A stretch of 64,000 nt of DNA from Sambucus nigra (Eukaryota; Streptophyta; Magnoliopsida; Dipsacales; Adoxaceae). The stretch's first letter is position 1. Every line of letters begins with the position of its first letter. Position numbers and translations under genes: made by a program. This document shows, piece after piece, positions 33,887 through 46,579 of this stretch. The stretch is taken from the NCBI GenBank assembly GCA_949130495.1, contig OX422222.1, forward strand, positions 273,038,109 through 273,102,108, written 5' to 3'. The notes under the pieces are model-generated. The model did no database searches. It saw only the letters and a program-made list of their open reading frames with translations, and was not told the DNA's origin.

Positions 33887-34740
33887 CACCTCCTTATCCT
33901 TCCCATTTCTTCGTCCGAATAGACACATAAGTATCGAGCCTATGTGGCCTACCCCCAGGGCCACTCCCTGTCCCCTAAAATAAAATAAAGTAAAATTAGT
34001 ATCGGACCCGCAAAGTAAAATAATGCAGAATAATATATTTCTATAGTTATAAAAAAATTAAATCTTACCATCATCCTATGATCCATCTCAGCGTCAGACG
34101 TTCGGCCGGAGTAGTGCACGTCCTTCTCTTTTGCCCGATTTTCCCTCCCTGATTTGCCAAATGCAAATTGTCGCTCCCCGATCTCATTGTTAATGAACTT
34201 TTACCATTGTGCCAATGAGATCGGCTCCTTCGGCGGGATGGATTCACACATTTGGATAACGGATTCTCGGGTCTTCCCAAAGTATCGGGTCCACATATTT
34301 TCCTTCCACGTCTTCTATTTCTCCATCAACTGCTCCAAGACGGAATCGCGTGGCTTTGGATCCAGGCTAAATTGTTCATGTCCAACAAATACAATGTTAG
34401 TTGCGAATAAATATAAATATAAATATGAATATAAAATGAAATTCAAATTCAAATTCAAATTTAAATATTCATATAAATATAAATATAAATTCATTACCTG
34501 TAGTGCCGCCCAAATAGCTAACTTTGGCACCTCCCTCCAACTAGTGTACCCCGGGTCGATGATCGTCTTTACCAGCTCGAGGTATCTCACTAATAGCCAT
34601 GTCTTGTTCTCGATGGCCATCCTAAATTTTCCATATTTGGGTAGCCTAGGGGCTGAGGATCCCTCTTCGCCTCCGCTACCACCGAGCCCAGACAACATCA
34701 TCACAATCAGCATCATAATCCTCGCCATAATACCTGAAGG
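33887..34740 (-). pseudogene. TNPA-like gene of E1, copy B
   Basis: Carries the same exons as copy A up to the duplication breakpoint: MLSGLGGSGGEEGSSAPRLP, GYTSWREVPKLAIWAAL, the intron with a short ATAAAT repeat, then FSLDPKPRDSVLEQLMEK with a stop where copy A has the HKTWKKN region. The 3' exons corresponding to 30712-31316 are missing because the duplication starts at 31317. A broken partial gene. Confidence 0.75.
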
Positions 34741-34914
34741 AGAGATTTTCTATAAAAAAATGTTGTTATTAGTACAAATCAAAATTAATTAGAAGAAGAC
34801 AAGCAAATATGTACAATTACTACAAATCCAAATGAATTGTTACTTTTTAACACCTCAATTCTGAATGCAAAAACAGCAACGTCTAGCTCATAATATGTAC
34901 AATTACTAAAAAGC

Positions 34915-35942
34915 TATAAGGACATTTTTTTCCATTATCAATTTGTATGTCGTACGCCGTTACACCGTTGAGGAAACTCAAGATCGCATCTACATCAACG
35001 GATCCGAATATCAAAGTGTCTTCAACATCATGGCCTCTGCGAGAATGAACTTGGTAAAATTGTGTTTTTACGATCCTTAAAGTTCATATTTATTATTGGG
35101 AAATTTTTATAAAATGTTTTTTATAAAAATAAGAAGTAAGTTTTTTCAAGCAAAATGAGGCTTTTTAAAGTTTTTTTATTTTTCTAGGAAAACCGGACCG
35201 GTCCGCCCTCTACCCGGACCGATTCGAGGTCGGACCGATCCGCATCCAATCCGGACCGGTCCGCCTAGGATAAACTCGATCAGATTAGTGTGATATTTTT
35301 TCACCTATTCATATTTCCTATAAATATAACTATTTCGGTGGTATATTTTTTCAAGTCTTTGAGAAAACGTTTTTAAGAGTACAAACACAACAAGACTTCA
35401 ATTTTTGATGTGCCAAACATCTTTTTGATTCACACACAAAAATCCCAATTACTTTTGTGAATCTTTTTGAACCCTAGAACACAAGCTTTGTTACTGTTCA
35501 TCTTTGTGGGGAGATCTTTGCAACCGAGGGTTGCGTGTCATTGCTAAGGGAGTCCCTACAAAGTTTTATGGCCGCGTGTCATTGAGGAGAGTTGCGGTTC
35601 TTCCTTTGTTGTTTGGGTTGCAAGTCCTTGGAGGGTGCTGCGTGTATTCTCTTGCTGAGTTCAAGACTGAGTGTCTTTGTGGGTTGGCTGCGCATTGATC
35701 CATTGCAGATTTCTCTATGTAATTGTAAGTTGCGACTTGTATATTCATAGTGAAATAAAGGTTTTACCCGAAAGAGGTTTTTTCTTGAAATCTGTTTCTC
35801 AGCATATTTTTGTGTCACATGCATTATTTATTTATGAGTTGACACACGCACTTTAGATGCATGATTAGGGGCTGAAATTAAATAAGTGTGCTATATTAGA
35901 AAGTTGCGAAGTTAATCAATTATCACACAGTCTTGTCTTCTC
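34915..35942. mobile_element. 1,028-bp insertion in E1 unit B, family unknown
   Basis: Absent from unit A and flanked by AAAAGC on both sides (34909-34914 and 35943-35948), a likely target duplication. It begins TATAAGGACATTTTTTTCC and ends TGTCTTCTC, so it lacks TG...CA ends. It contains a 44-codon protein-like open end (about 34950-35080, with RIYINGSEYQSVFNIMASAR then a stop), a block of GGACCGGTCCGCC repeats near 35190-35270, a TATA-like CCTATAAATATAAC and a polyadenylation-like AATAAAG near 35755. It could be an LTR-like element or a retrotransposed chimera. Confidence 0.5.
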
Positions 35943-36130
35943 AAAAGCGTATATTCATGGATTAGTATAAACAAAACTTAGATTTATAGTATGTTTCATT
36001 TAATTATGTCTTATTTATATTCGATTTTTAAATTTTAAATTCAAATTCAAACTTAGATTTATAGTATGTCTCATTTAATTTCATTTAATTTATATTTCCT
36101 CCATCTCCTTTAAAGGGTGAGTGGTCCTAT

Positions 36131-36418
36131 CCCATTCAAGACCGCATATTTCTGTAATATACTTAACAATTCATGCACATTGTTACGATTCGAGAAAAAT
36201 TCGTCATCATATCCCCGTAGTTCTCCATGTACACGACATAGATTGGCATGTGTGAGTATTATTTCAATTAATCAATTGAAATAACAGTCACACTTGTCAA
36301 TCTAGTATGTACACAGAGAACATTAGAATACGACTGTAGAACTTCCTCCAAAAATAACAACTTTAAGCCACTAAGAATATTATTATACAGAAATTATGCA
36401 GTCCCAAACTGTCCAAAT
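36131..36418. repeat. Large conserved foldback, E1 copy B
   Basis: Third copy, with the inner stem TTATTTCAATTAATCAATTG. It is close in sequence to copy A and to the E3 copy. Confidence 0.8.
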
Positions 36419-36973
36419 AGGACAATTCGAGAGATCTTATTACAGGGGTAATGACTCTCGAACGGGTCTAAGGGCTATTGAATGCGTACGCATAAGAACT
36501 AGAAGGCTAGTATCTATGCGCACTATATGTAATTTCAAATATATTTCATTTAATTATCACACTATATATATATTGTTCGTTATACAAAGTAATTTTCAAA
36601 AAAAGTTGAAAAATCCACCCCATATGAACAATAATCCAGTGGTTATGCCACTTTTAAAATTAAACAACCCAACATCGATCCACTATAATCCAATCGCAAT
36701 GGCAATAACAAATGTGTATCCCGTACTCATTCTAATTCATCGACTCAATTAATTCTTTTCATCAATTAAACTAACAATTAAAGTATGCAATTAATAATTT
36801 ACTAATTTACAATGAGGGGCAATCCTACTTGCATATGAAAGGGGCACTAATTATTAATTTACAAAAAAAAAATTAACGACCAATCAATATTAAATCAATC
36901 AATTCTTTTATAAGGGGCACTACAATATGAGGGGTAATATCTAATAAACCAATAAAAATTTAATTAAAAAAAC

Positions 36974-37186
36974 ATGCACACACAAACATATATACCCCTT
37001 ACCCCCCCCCCACCCTCTGCCCTACCCTCTCCCCTCCCCCCCACCCCTCGCTGCCCCTACCCACCACACGCACACACACAGATATATACACATGGAAATG
37101 TACGCACATGCACATATATACACACAAAATGCACACACACATACCCCCCTCCCTTCCTCCCAGCGCTGCTGCCTCCCCTCCCCCCC

Positions 37187-37217
<31 letters not shown>

Positions 37218-37330
37218 TGCACATTTACACACATATATACACACACGCACATACACATATAGATAAATGGAGGAGAAATAGAGAGAAAACGTACCAAAGT
37301 TGTAGAGAGAGAGAGAGAGCAGCCACTAGA
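36974..37330. repeat. C-rich/CA/GA-rich block, E1 copy B
   Basis: Same arrangement as copy A, with a long C run at about 37183-37204 and GA runs at about 37304-37345. Confidence 0.85.
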
Positions 37331-37385
37331 GAGAGAGAGAGAAATGGAGGGAACAAATTTTGTGGGAAAAAAAATAAGGGGAGTG

Positions 37386-37568
37386 TTTTTTTACTGACAG
37401 AATTATCACGGACGTGTCACGGTCATTGACCGTGACAAACTTCACTTGTCACGGACTTGCCATGGTCAATGATCATGATAAAAAAAATGCGTGTTTTTTT
37501 GTCACGATCATTGACCGTGACAAGCCTGGCCGCTAAAAAGGTGACAATTTTACCATTTTGGTGTAGTG
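37386..37568. repeat. Right subterminal repeats of E1
   Basis: Inverted TCACGGTCATTGACCGTGAC-type copies next to the terminus GGTGTAGTG. Confidence 0.8.
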
Positions 37569-37795
37569 AAATAAATATGGAATCAACTTTCTCTCTTTGC
37601 CAAGATGATTTTTATTAGATAAAGACAACCAAGAGATAAGTCTCCCTCTAATTGAAGTATTAAGAATTTGAATTTCACAAACACTATTAAAAAGACTCCA
37701 AATTGTATAAGCTATTGCATTATTACCAATCAGATGTTCTACTGATTCAATAGATGAAAAACATATTTTATTGCACCATTTAATAAGGATTAATT
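37569..37795 (-). pseudogene. LINE, zinc-binding (zf-RVT) part, other half of 14629-15437
   Basis: The minus strand reads KICFSSIESVEHLIGNN, AIAYTIWSLF and then RGRLISWLSL. This is the zf-RVT region that precedes the RNase H domain in plant LINEs; the usual pattern is a Cys pair, ES, HLF and W. It ends at the E1 target duplication. With E1 and one AAA removed, it joins directly to the WGIWKSKSSW linker at 15437, apart from a one-base frame change. The element is 5'-truncated at about 37795, as is usual for LINEs. Confidence 0.8.
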
Positions 37796-38139
37796 TACGG
37801 ATTCTAAGTTAGAAAAATGGGTGGCCACTTTAAGTAATTAATTCAATTATGAAGGTTTATTTATAAAAATACTATTAAATTCACAATACTAATTAAATAA
37901 GACACAAACCTTTATCATCTGTGTATTATTACAAACCATGGCTAAAGGCCCGAATAAAATGTGTAAAGTCACGAATTACCAATACTCTAAAACATAATTT
38001 CATTATAATTACAGAGCTACTAACGTCGTTGATTGCCCTCTGTGGCCTTACCGGCGTCCTTCTCGACGTCCCTACTGAAAGTACCTAGGGTGGGGTGGGG
38101 GTTTTAACATAAAAAGTAATGGTGAGTAAATGCTATGTA

Positions 38140-40298
38140 GGGTGGGTAATACGAAGCTATACGTTTTCTACAAAAATAATATAGATATAACTTGTATTTT
38201 AATCAATTCCGAAAACGTTAACAATTTAGCTTGTATTAATGCAACAACTGTGCAATGCACCCGAACGATATGCCCATACTCACACTTAACCATTCCATAC
38301 TACCCTTTAATGGGTCTCGAGACTATTAATAATATTTTATCCATTAGTATCCTTTTTATCACATTTCGTTAGGTTATCTTACTTACACATTTTCTAGCAC
38401 AACCATCATCGATTCCTTTTTCATTGTCTTTTTTTGGAATCGTCCAATATTTATATACTTTAACAGTCTCCATACCGCCGACTATGACACCATATGCTCT
38501 GGCCTGTTATTTTGGGTCTTTCACCCCAAGACTTCAGACCCTTCTTAATTATTCTCGGTGTCATCCGAGTCCATATTAATGTGTTTTAACATTTTTATTA
38601 ATGCCCACATTATTCCATCATTTTACCATTTTTATTATTTTCATGGTTTATATCACAATTTCGTCTTGTCAACGTGCCATTTTATCCACCAGAAACTGAT
38701 CGATAAGATCTAACGAGGAAGTCCAACCACTAGGTACCTCAATTTGTCAAAATTGTCATTTTTCCATTTCTTTCGTCATAACTTTGTGAAAAACATATTT
38801 AATTCATTATGGCAATAAAAATCAGCATTTTCTTTCAAACCACCTTTTTATGATTTTATGTCCAAAATCATGCTTCGTTATGTCTTCTACATAAAATACA
38901 TTCAAACTTTCAAACACAAATTTATCCAAATGTCCATTATTTAGCCCTATTATTTCATGTGACTTCATGTATTATTTATCTTCATTTTAATAATTTTTAT
39001 AACACATATTTAGGGTTCTTTTTCCTCATATAATCATTACTTCATGAAACACATTTTAACACGACTTATCAAGTCTAAATGTCATCTTCCATCTTACTAC
39101 ATGATTATACACATGTTAAAGAGGATTTCAAGTCTAGAAATTCCTCAAAAATGAACTAAACAAGATATAAATCGTGGGTTTATATCTTTCATGCTTTCTT
39201 TTCATATTTCATGGTAAGAATGTCGTTTATTCATTAAAGACCATTCAGGGTTTATCTTATTTAAAAATCCATTTTTACAAGACTTGAATATATTAGCAAA
39301 TATCTTCATTTTCGGCATTATATCTTATCTAGCATGCATCCTACACATTTTTCATAGCTAGAAATCTTGAAATACTAGGAAGAGGAAAATCCTACCTTAT
39401 GGTTTGAAGAGGACACAAAGAAGAAGATGAAGATGGAAGTTCCTAACTCGTAAAATCTCTTCAAAATACTCCAATACTCTTTAAGATACTCCAAAACTTC
39501 TCCTACTTGCTTGACTCTACCCACTTCTACCCTTGATAAATCTTGTGAAGGAAGACTAAGGCTTTGAAATGGTGTATTATGGTCTATTATGGTGGTAACA
39601 AGGTGTAACAATGGTGGAGGAAAGCTTGGGGAAGATGGATCACTCTTGAAACCTAGAGAGAGAGAGAGAGAGAGAGAGAATATGCTGATTTGAAATTGGT
39701 GGGGGAATAACCCACCAACTCTATTTTCTTATAACCCTAAAAACCCACGAAAAAATCATTTAAAACCTAATCCAAAAAATAACAATCATGGTTATTTTGA
39801 TCTGGAGCACCAGAGACTGACACCACATAGATCTAAGGTCTTTGGTTTTGATGGCACATTAAACATCTATAGAATTTTCTGAGTTAAGATCCAGTCGTTC
39901 GAATGACATCTGGTCTCATTCGAACGCGAACCCTCTTCATTCGAACGAACATCTAACGAGTATCTAATGAGGTAAAAAATTAGGGTTAACTAGGACGTGA
40001 GAAATACCTCATTCGAATGGGGAAGCACCCATTGTTCGAACGATAAAGGACTTCGTTCGAACATATAATTCTAACGATATTCTAGAGAGGGGGGGAATCG
40101 ACCATTTTTCGAGTCGTTAGAATCTCGTTTGAACCTCATTCAAAGGACTCGTTCGAACGACTTATATTTCCCATCAAATGAACTTAAAAATTCTGATTCG
40201 ACGAGTACGAAGGCTACGATGATGGTTAAACCTAAATATTCGTTCATAAATACTACTTTACATGGAAAGAGATAAAATCGTTGGCACGAGTATTACAT
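38140..40298 (-). repeat. Probable gypsy-type LTR, minus orientation
   Basis: The right edge on the minus strand is TGTAATACTCGTGCC and the left edge reads CTTCGTATTACCCA, an imperfect inverted pair typical of long chromovirus-type LTRs. The body lacks coding capacity. A (GA)n run lies at 39655-39679, followed on the minus strand by a leader-like sequence ending in a splice-donor-like AAGGTAGG near 39395. No coding region of the element was found, so it may be a solo LTR. Confidence 0.4.
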
Positions 40299-40618
40299 TG
40301 TTCCCAAAACTTCCAAAATATTTAAGTAACCCGTGAAATTCTGCAAACACTGCAAGTAACCCAAAATGACAGACGTCGTTTAATTTTTGGACGAAATGTG
40401 CTTGTGGCCCCCACATGAAGTTTTATGTGGTTTTAAGCCACTTTTTTGGGTGCCCAAAGAAGTCTATCATTTTCCCTCTCATTTTTAAGTTTGTAACCTC
40501 ACCCAAGGTATGTCTCAACCTTTAAATACTCAAGTACAACTATCTTAGGAGAACAAGGAACCAAAATCACAAACTTAATACCTGAAGCACCACGTCCAAG
40601 GAAAGGATTTGCTATTGT

Positions 40619-42754
40619 GTGTAACACCCCGTGATTTTAAACCCTAAAATCTTTTATAAATTAAAATTTGGGGAAAAATAAAATTTTTGAATTAATTAAT
40701 TTTTATACTTAAAAATTTTGGTTTTTATTTATATAAAATGAGATTTTAATTGGAATTGAAATCAGGATTTAATATTAGAAATTATAACTTTTTGTACAAA
40801 GATGGGGGATCTCGATTTGGCAGGGTATCCGAATCGGGACCGGTTCTCTCTAGTGGCTGGCGAAAATTATCATTTTTTTATAGTGTTTGTGTTGTACTCA
40901 AACTCTTTTCTTTTATTAAAATATAAAGGCACGGGTTTAGGGTTTTTATAATACATTTTAACCTTCTCAAAAAACAGTAGCCTCCCATATTTTTACCTCC
41001 TCTCATTTATAAAATCTAAACCCCATTTAAATCAACTTTCAACCCAAGTTTTGTTTGAAGACCTAACGAAGTTTTATCAAGGACGTCCAACAACGTGTCT
41101 TTACTATTTTTGCGAGAGGAATGCAATCGTGTAATAAGATTATAAAGACAATTTCTTTACAGGCATGAATACTTCTATTCTTCTTAGTATTATGCATTTT
41201 AAATGTTTCGTAAACTCTAATGATTGTTATTTTTCATAAAATAAATTAGAGATATTAATTAGGAAAGGTGAAACTAAAGTTGGTACTATTTTTATTCAAC
41301 TCTCTAAGATGAATTAAGACTCAAAACTCTTGCATGATTAGATTAGAGTTTGGGATTCTATTAGAATATATGGACGTTCGCATGTTAGAATAAATCGTAT
41401 GAATTTTATAATTTGAATTCGACTCATAAAAATCATGTTATTGATGTGTATCCTATAGAACAGAAATTTATTGTTGTATGCCTCCGAAATATGTATGTAA
41501 ATGAAAATTATATAAGTTGTTAAAACTGAAAATGTTCAAAAATAAAATTAAAATGTAAAGGACATATATTGGTTGAATTGGAATCTTGAAATATATTTGG
41601 AAGAATTGTGTTATAATTGGAAAAATATGCCTTATGTGATTGTTAATTATGTTAATATTCAACACCATGGGAACAACTGGATTGTTGGGTAGCAATGATT
41701 TCACCTTATTTTAGGTTGCATGTTAAGTATGGGACTAGTGGGTATGCCTATATAATTGTTATCACTTTCTAGGTATGGGTCTAGTGAGTGTTAGTTTCTA
41801 CGAATGGGCATTTTTTGAGTGGGGATAAGTAGTACACTTTTTCGTTGTTCTGTTAGCTTAGGTGCAAGACTATATGGTAATTATCGATAGGTATTCTTCT
41901 CAGGGGATAGGCTAGGATACACTTGTAGTTTGAAGATCTTTAGGTATGGTACTAGGGATGGTTTGAGGATTTAAGTCTCGGATAAAAGGTCAGGCTATTA
42001 GAAAATAATGAAGTTGATAAAATGGGAAATTAATGTCTGACATAATAAACAGGTAATAAAATGAATTCTCATAGAAAATAAGTGCATGGCTAAAGAAATT
42101 AAGATAGTTGGTTATAGCGATGTGGGTCGGTATTGGTGTCACTAATAAGTGTAGGGCTATGAAAATTGGGTTGGTTGGCTATTGTGACGTGTCTTACGTG
42201 CAACATCGCCAATAAGTGCAAGCCTAACAAAATTAGGTCGGCTAGCTATAGAGAGGGGAATGTGTGAGGTGTAAAACTTTAGGCGGGCCAAAATATGTGC
42301 AGGATCAATTGAATGATCAGTTGGCTATAGTGGTGGCGCGATAATAATATTTTGGTTAATTGAATTAAATTAAATTGATAGCTTTAATAAAAATTTAATG
42401 ATTGAAACATCATAATTGGACTTGCACATTCTTGTGGCTTAGGTATGTGGGTAAAAAATGCTAGTTCATTTTTACTCGCATGTTAATATATATCTTGTTT
42501 AAATTAAAGTACTCTATTGTGATATTTATCATGTATAATGCTTATGTCTAGGTTTACGGGTCCTAATTAGGAGGATTAGCTAGTAATCATGCAATGGGCT
42601 CTGACCTATTGCGTTGACTAACATTTCAGGTATAGTGCTGGAGTAGCTACATAAGATGGATTGGAGATCTTTGGATTGTAGCAGGAGATTTATTTTATAC
42701 GCTTTAGTACTAGTTTGATTTATTTCCATTTCGTCATTTTATTATCAGATTTTA
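40619..42754 (+). repeat. Gypsy-type LTR, plus orientation, cut by the next element
   Basis: Starts TGTAACACCCCGTGATTTTA, a typical 5' edge of plant gypsy LTRs. The 3' edge is missing where the Tat/Ogre-like LTR begins. Three degenerate tandem units starting AATAAGTG (at about 42077, 42143 and 42211) lie inside. Confidence 0.5.
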
Positions 42755-44955
42755 TGTAAACGTCGCATTCTAGGACCCCCAAGTCTCTCCTTAGGTCCCT
42801 AGCACCTCCGCATTCAACACAAACCCTAGGTCATACTCCAAGTACCGATCTAGAGGCCACCGAGCGCTCCCAAGCCCCGTTTTACTCCGATAAACTTCAG
42901 TGTTAGATTAAAATCTCAATGAATCTTCAAAGGGCTCTAAATTCCCTTTTCAATGGTTCGTTCGTGCATAAAACGGCATAACCAGTAGGCACTCTCGGGC
43001 CCTGATTTGACCCTAATCAACTTCACCGTCAAGGAGAAAGCTCAATGAATCCTCAAAGGGCACTGAAACCCCTTTCCAACAGTTTGTGACATGAACAAAA
43101 TTATATAACCTTTGAGATGAACGATCCATTTTTCCCCAAAAACTGATTTAAAGACCAACGGGCACTCCCGAGCTCCGTTTGACCAAAGTTAACTCTTAAG
43201 ATCAAATGATGCTGAACGAATCTTTAAAAGGAACTCAATAACCTTTCCTACGGTCCACCCCATGCGCAAATTAGCCTTACAGTACGGGCGAACAAACTAT
43301 TTTACTTCGAAAGCTCACCTGGCCTCATTGGACCAAAGTCAACTCTTCGAACCGATCGAAGCTCATTGGAAAGTCGAATTACCTCGTACAACCTTTCCAA
43401 CGGTCTGCCCTGTGCTTGATTCGAACTTACAGTTTGAATAAACGATCCATCTTCGTTTGACGATCATCCATCCAAATGATCGACGGGGGATTTCAAGCCC
43501 CATTTCCAAAGTAACTCCCAGACTCGGGAGAAAACTGAAGGAATCTTAAAGGTATCCGAATTACCTTTCTAACGGTATTCCCTGTGCACAATTTGGACTT
43601 ACGAATTACATTTTTCGATCATTTTTTCAAAAAATCTGCACGAGATTGCCAATTGGCAGGTCTATTTCCCTACGTATCTGTAATGTGTCTTTGGCTAACT
43701 GTCGATAGGCAGGGCAAGGACTATGTCGATCAGCAGTCCCTCTACCATATATAAAGATAGCATGACTCACTTCAAAGGGAACCCCAGATCCATCAATATC
43801 AATGATCTCAACAACATTCTTCTGCAATAAGCAAGGTTCCCTTGTGTGAAATTCCTTTCCACCTTTCCTTCCCATCATTCTCATTCCCAATTTATCAAAA
43901 CTCTCATTCTCCCTCATCCAACATCCATTCTAACTTACAAGGGATCTCATCAAGGATCAAGGTTAAGCCTCAAGTTTCCAAAGAAGGTCAAAATCTCTAT
44001 TTGAATTTCTTTATTTTTGCATTAGTTAATTTAAATTCTTAATTTAGCTTTTACTTTAGATCATACACATTAATATCTCATCATTTATTAGTTATATTGC
44101 ACATATTTTATTTTCTATAAAAAAATGAAGAAAAAGACGGTTACATCTGTAAATTCCGACGGGAGTCTTCATCATATTTTCTCAAAACTAAAAATATCGT
44201 TTCCACACACACATATATAATAAAATCTTCGTTAGAATCTATGGGATAAACCCCACCCTTGTGTCGCATACGAACTACGTAAACTTTGATGACTTTATAG
44301 GCTAGATAAGCGTCTCAGGCTAAAATTTGAGGCTCGAATCGTATTTTCATATTTTTCATCTTTTTCCTTTTTTATCCATACATTATTAATATATATCATA
44401 CTGGTGATTAATACTTGCGTCTTATCTAACACATATTATCGTTTCATTGTGACGATCAATATCTTGATAAGCACACATATCAGATTTTCTAATTATTATT
44501 TTGGGAACATTCATATGGATGACCTCACTCCATCCTTTCCATGGTGCGAGTTGAGCGATTTCGATCTCCACTTATATATACATGCACACACACTTCACGA
44601 AGAAATTAAGAAAAATAGTAACATAAGACCATGAGAGACCGAAAGGGCGGGAGGACTGCCTAACACCTTCCCATTTCATAACTAGCCCCTGAACCTCTTA
44701 TCTAATTGGTTTTGTAAGCATCAATTTGTCTTTGATGTCATTCTCGTAAGGCAACGACGTGTTCTTTTGCCTGTTTTGTGCAAAAAAGGCTGGTGACTCT
44801 ATCTCTTTACACCACCCCAACACCAATGAGGGCCAAAGCACCCCACGATATAGTGAGGGTAACGGGACCCTTTTCTCTCCATCTGCCCCCCCCCCCCCCC
44901 CCGAAAGCTCCTCGAGGGAGGAGACTAGAAGATTTTTTCTCAAGGGATGGACACA
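42755..44955 (+). repeat. 5' LTR of the Tat/Ogre-type element
   Basis: Aligns from about 43440 to its end with 52850-54341. The first 700 bases are built of degenerate units of about 150 bp with recurring GACCAAAGTCAACTCTTCG and CCTTTCCAACGGTCTGCCC. A TATATAAAG box lies at 43747-43755. A long C run (44887-44902) is near the end. Confidence 0.75.
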
Positions 44956-44956
44956 G

Positions 44957-44974
44957 TGTCTACTCTGCTAGGGA
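44957..44974 (+). other. Primer-binding site, Arg-tRNA-like
   Basis: TGTCTACTCTGCTAGGGA is a decayed form of TGGCGACTCTGCTGGGGA, the site used by Ogre/Tat elements. It lies one base after the LTR end. Confidence 0.55.
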
Positions 44975-46150
44975 AGTGACTTAAGAGGTATAGACTCCAT
45001 TTGCATGGGTGTTATAATTTTCTTCTTGTATGAGTAGGCACCTACCTGTATGTTACCTTTTTCCCTCTATTGTTTCTTTTATAAAGCCACCTCATGTTTA
45101 TACTACCTCTTACTCACTTTTTACTTCACACACTTGTAAATAATCTCTATTTACACCTCACACTACTTACACTTGTATATAGGTCCACTTATACCCACAT
45201 GTTGCACACACAACTTAGAATATCCATGTTTAGGTGTCACTAGCACACACCTCCACTTATCACACTTATATATATCGATGCTCACTCACACTTATCACGC
45301 ACCACTTTTGGATGATACATGCTTAGGCTCACTACCACACACTCACTTATAGATACTCACACATAACTCACTCCCACGTACCCATGCTTAGTGAAATATC
45401 CATGCTCCATGATAGATTTACTTTTCATGATACTTGCACATTCTTACCTATTAGTATAATTCTCATCATGCGAAATAAAATACTCTCTCCATAATATACT
45501 AATCAAGAGTCATGTATTTTGCACACTATATCACCAAGAGCATGGCTATTGACCAAAAAAAATTCCCTTACTAGGGGGTCACTTTGTGATATCACTCTCA
45601 CCTTCCATTGGACAACTACCTTTGATGTATATCGAACGGTTCCCCACGCAAAGTACTGCTTGACCGAAGTCATGACGGGAGGTATATAGCAAATAACTCG
45701 TTCACGTACGTCGAGTATATATAATTCTCTCTCACATGTATTGTCCCCATAATGTGTATAGTGAAGCAATTCACGTATACTTAGGTATATCAAATAGCTT
45801 GTCCAAACGTACCGATTGCCCTCAAAATCAAGACGTGTATCATGGATGTTATGCCAAAGGTGGGAACCTTTCCACTAACCTAAAAAATGCATAACCTCAT
45901 ATAGGCATCAAACCTAGGGCACTCATATTTAGTTTGCAGGTTACTACCCGAAACTCTGCCGAAATGCTGGGTCGACATGCCTCCCAAATTTTCTCACGTT
46001 TTCGTCTTTTTCCAAAATGTGACCCTATCCATGATCCTGAAAACAAGTCAAACCGTGTTTTATATATTTCTCAAACTCAATTTTTCCTAGGCTCGGGTCC
46101 TGTCCGGCATTTGTTTTTTCATTTAGGTAAACCTAATACAAGTGAAAACA

Positions 46151-46251
<101 letters not shown>

Positions 46252-46579
46252 CTAAAACTCTTCTCTCATTTTCCCTTCGTCCTTACCAAAAGTATCAAAA
46301 ATATTTTTCCCCTTCTTATCAAAACACCAAAAACATTTTTCCTCCTCTTCTATCAAAATACCAATAACATTTTATCTTCCTATTTCCAAGAAAAAAATAT
46401 ACCAAAACTTTTTCCTCTTGGTTCTAAAAGATCCTTCCCTTTTTACTTCAAAAACAAATTCAAATCATTTTTCCCTCTCAGGACAATCGCATACCCGACC
46501 CTTAGCCTGGCTCCCTATTAGTTTCGGTCTTTCGTCGAACTTCCCCGAAGCTCTGTCAATTCTCCCGCTAATTCCTTTG

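Larger units (their letters stand above)
33887..37435. repeat. E1 tandem duplication, unit B
   Basis: Aligns with unit A from ACACCTCCTTATCC to GACCGTGACAAAC. It is longer because of a 1,028-bp insertion at 34915-35942. Beyond it the normal E1 right end continues to 37568. Confidence 0.85.
15438..37568 (-). mobile_element. CACTA (En/Spm) transposon E1, outermost of three
   Basis: The left terminus is CACTACACTAAATCTG and the right terminus reads CACTACACCAAAATGG on the minus strand. The 3-bp target duplication is AAA (15435-15437 and 37569-37571), within a LINE whose halves rejoin across it. It contains E2 (15877-30421), so its own sequence is about 7.6 kb. Both ends carry inverted copies of a palindromic subterminal motif, TCACGGTCAATGACCGTGAC. 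It encodes two tandem copies of a TNPA-like (Transposase_24/Ptta) gene on the minus strand but no TNP2. It belongs to the same family as E3, which shares its subterminal repeats, TNPA-like exons, foldback and C-rich block. Confidence 0.92.

Noticed and set aside
33418..33964. Cys/Gly/Val-rich and Pro/His/Thr-rich open frames (also near 22177-22434 and 36974-37430)
   Set aside because: They translate CA, GA and C-run low-complexity DNA common to the CACTA family.
42077..42270. CRISPR-like spaced repeats (AATAAGTG units)
   Set aside because: Degenerate tandem units inside a plant LTR; spacing and conservation do not fit and the genome is eukaryotic.
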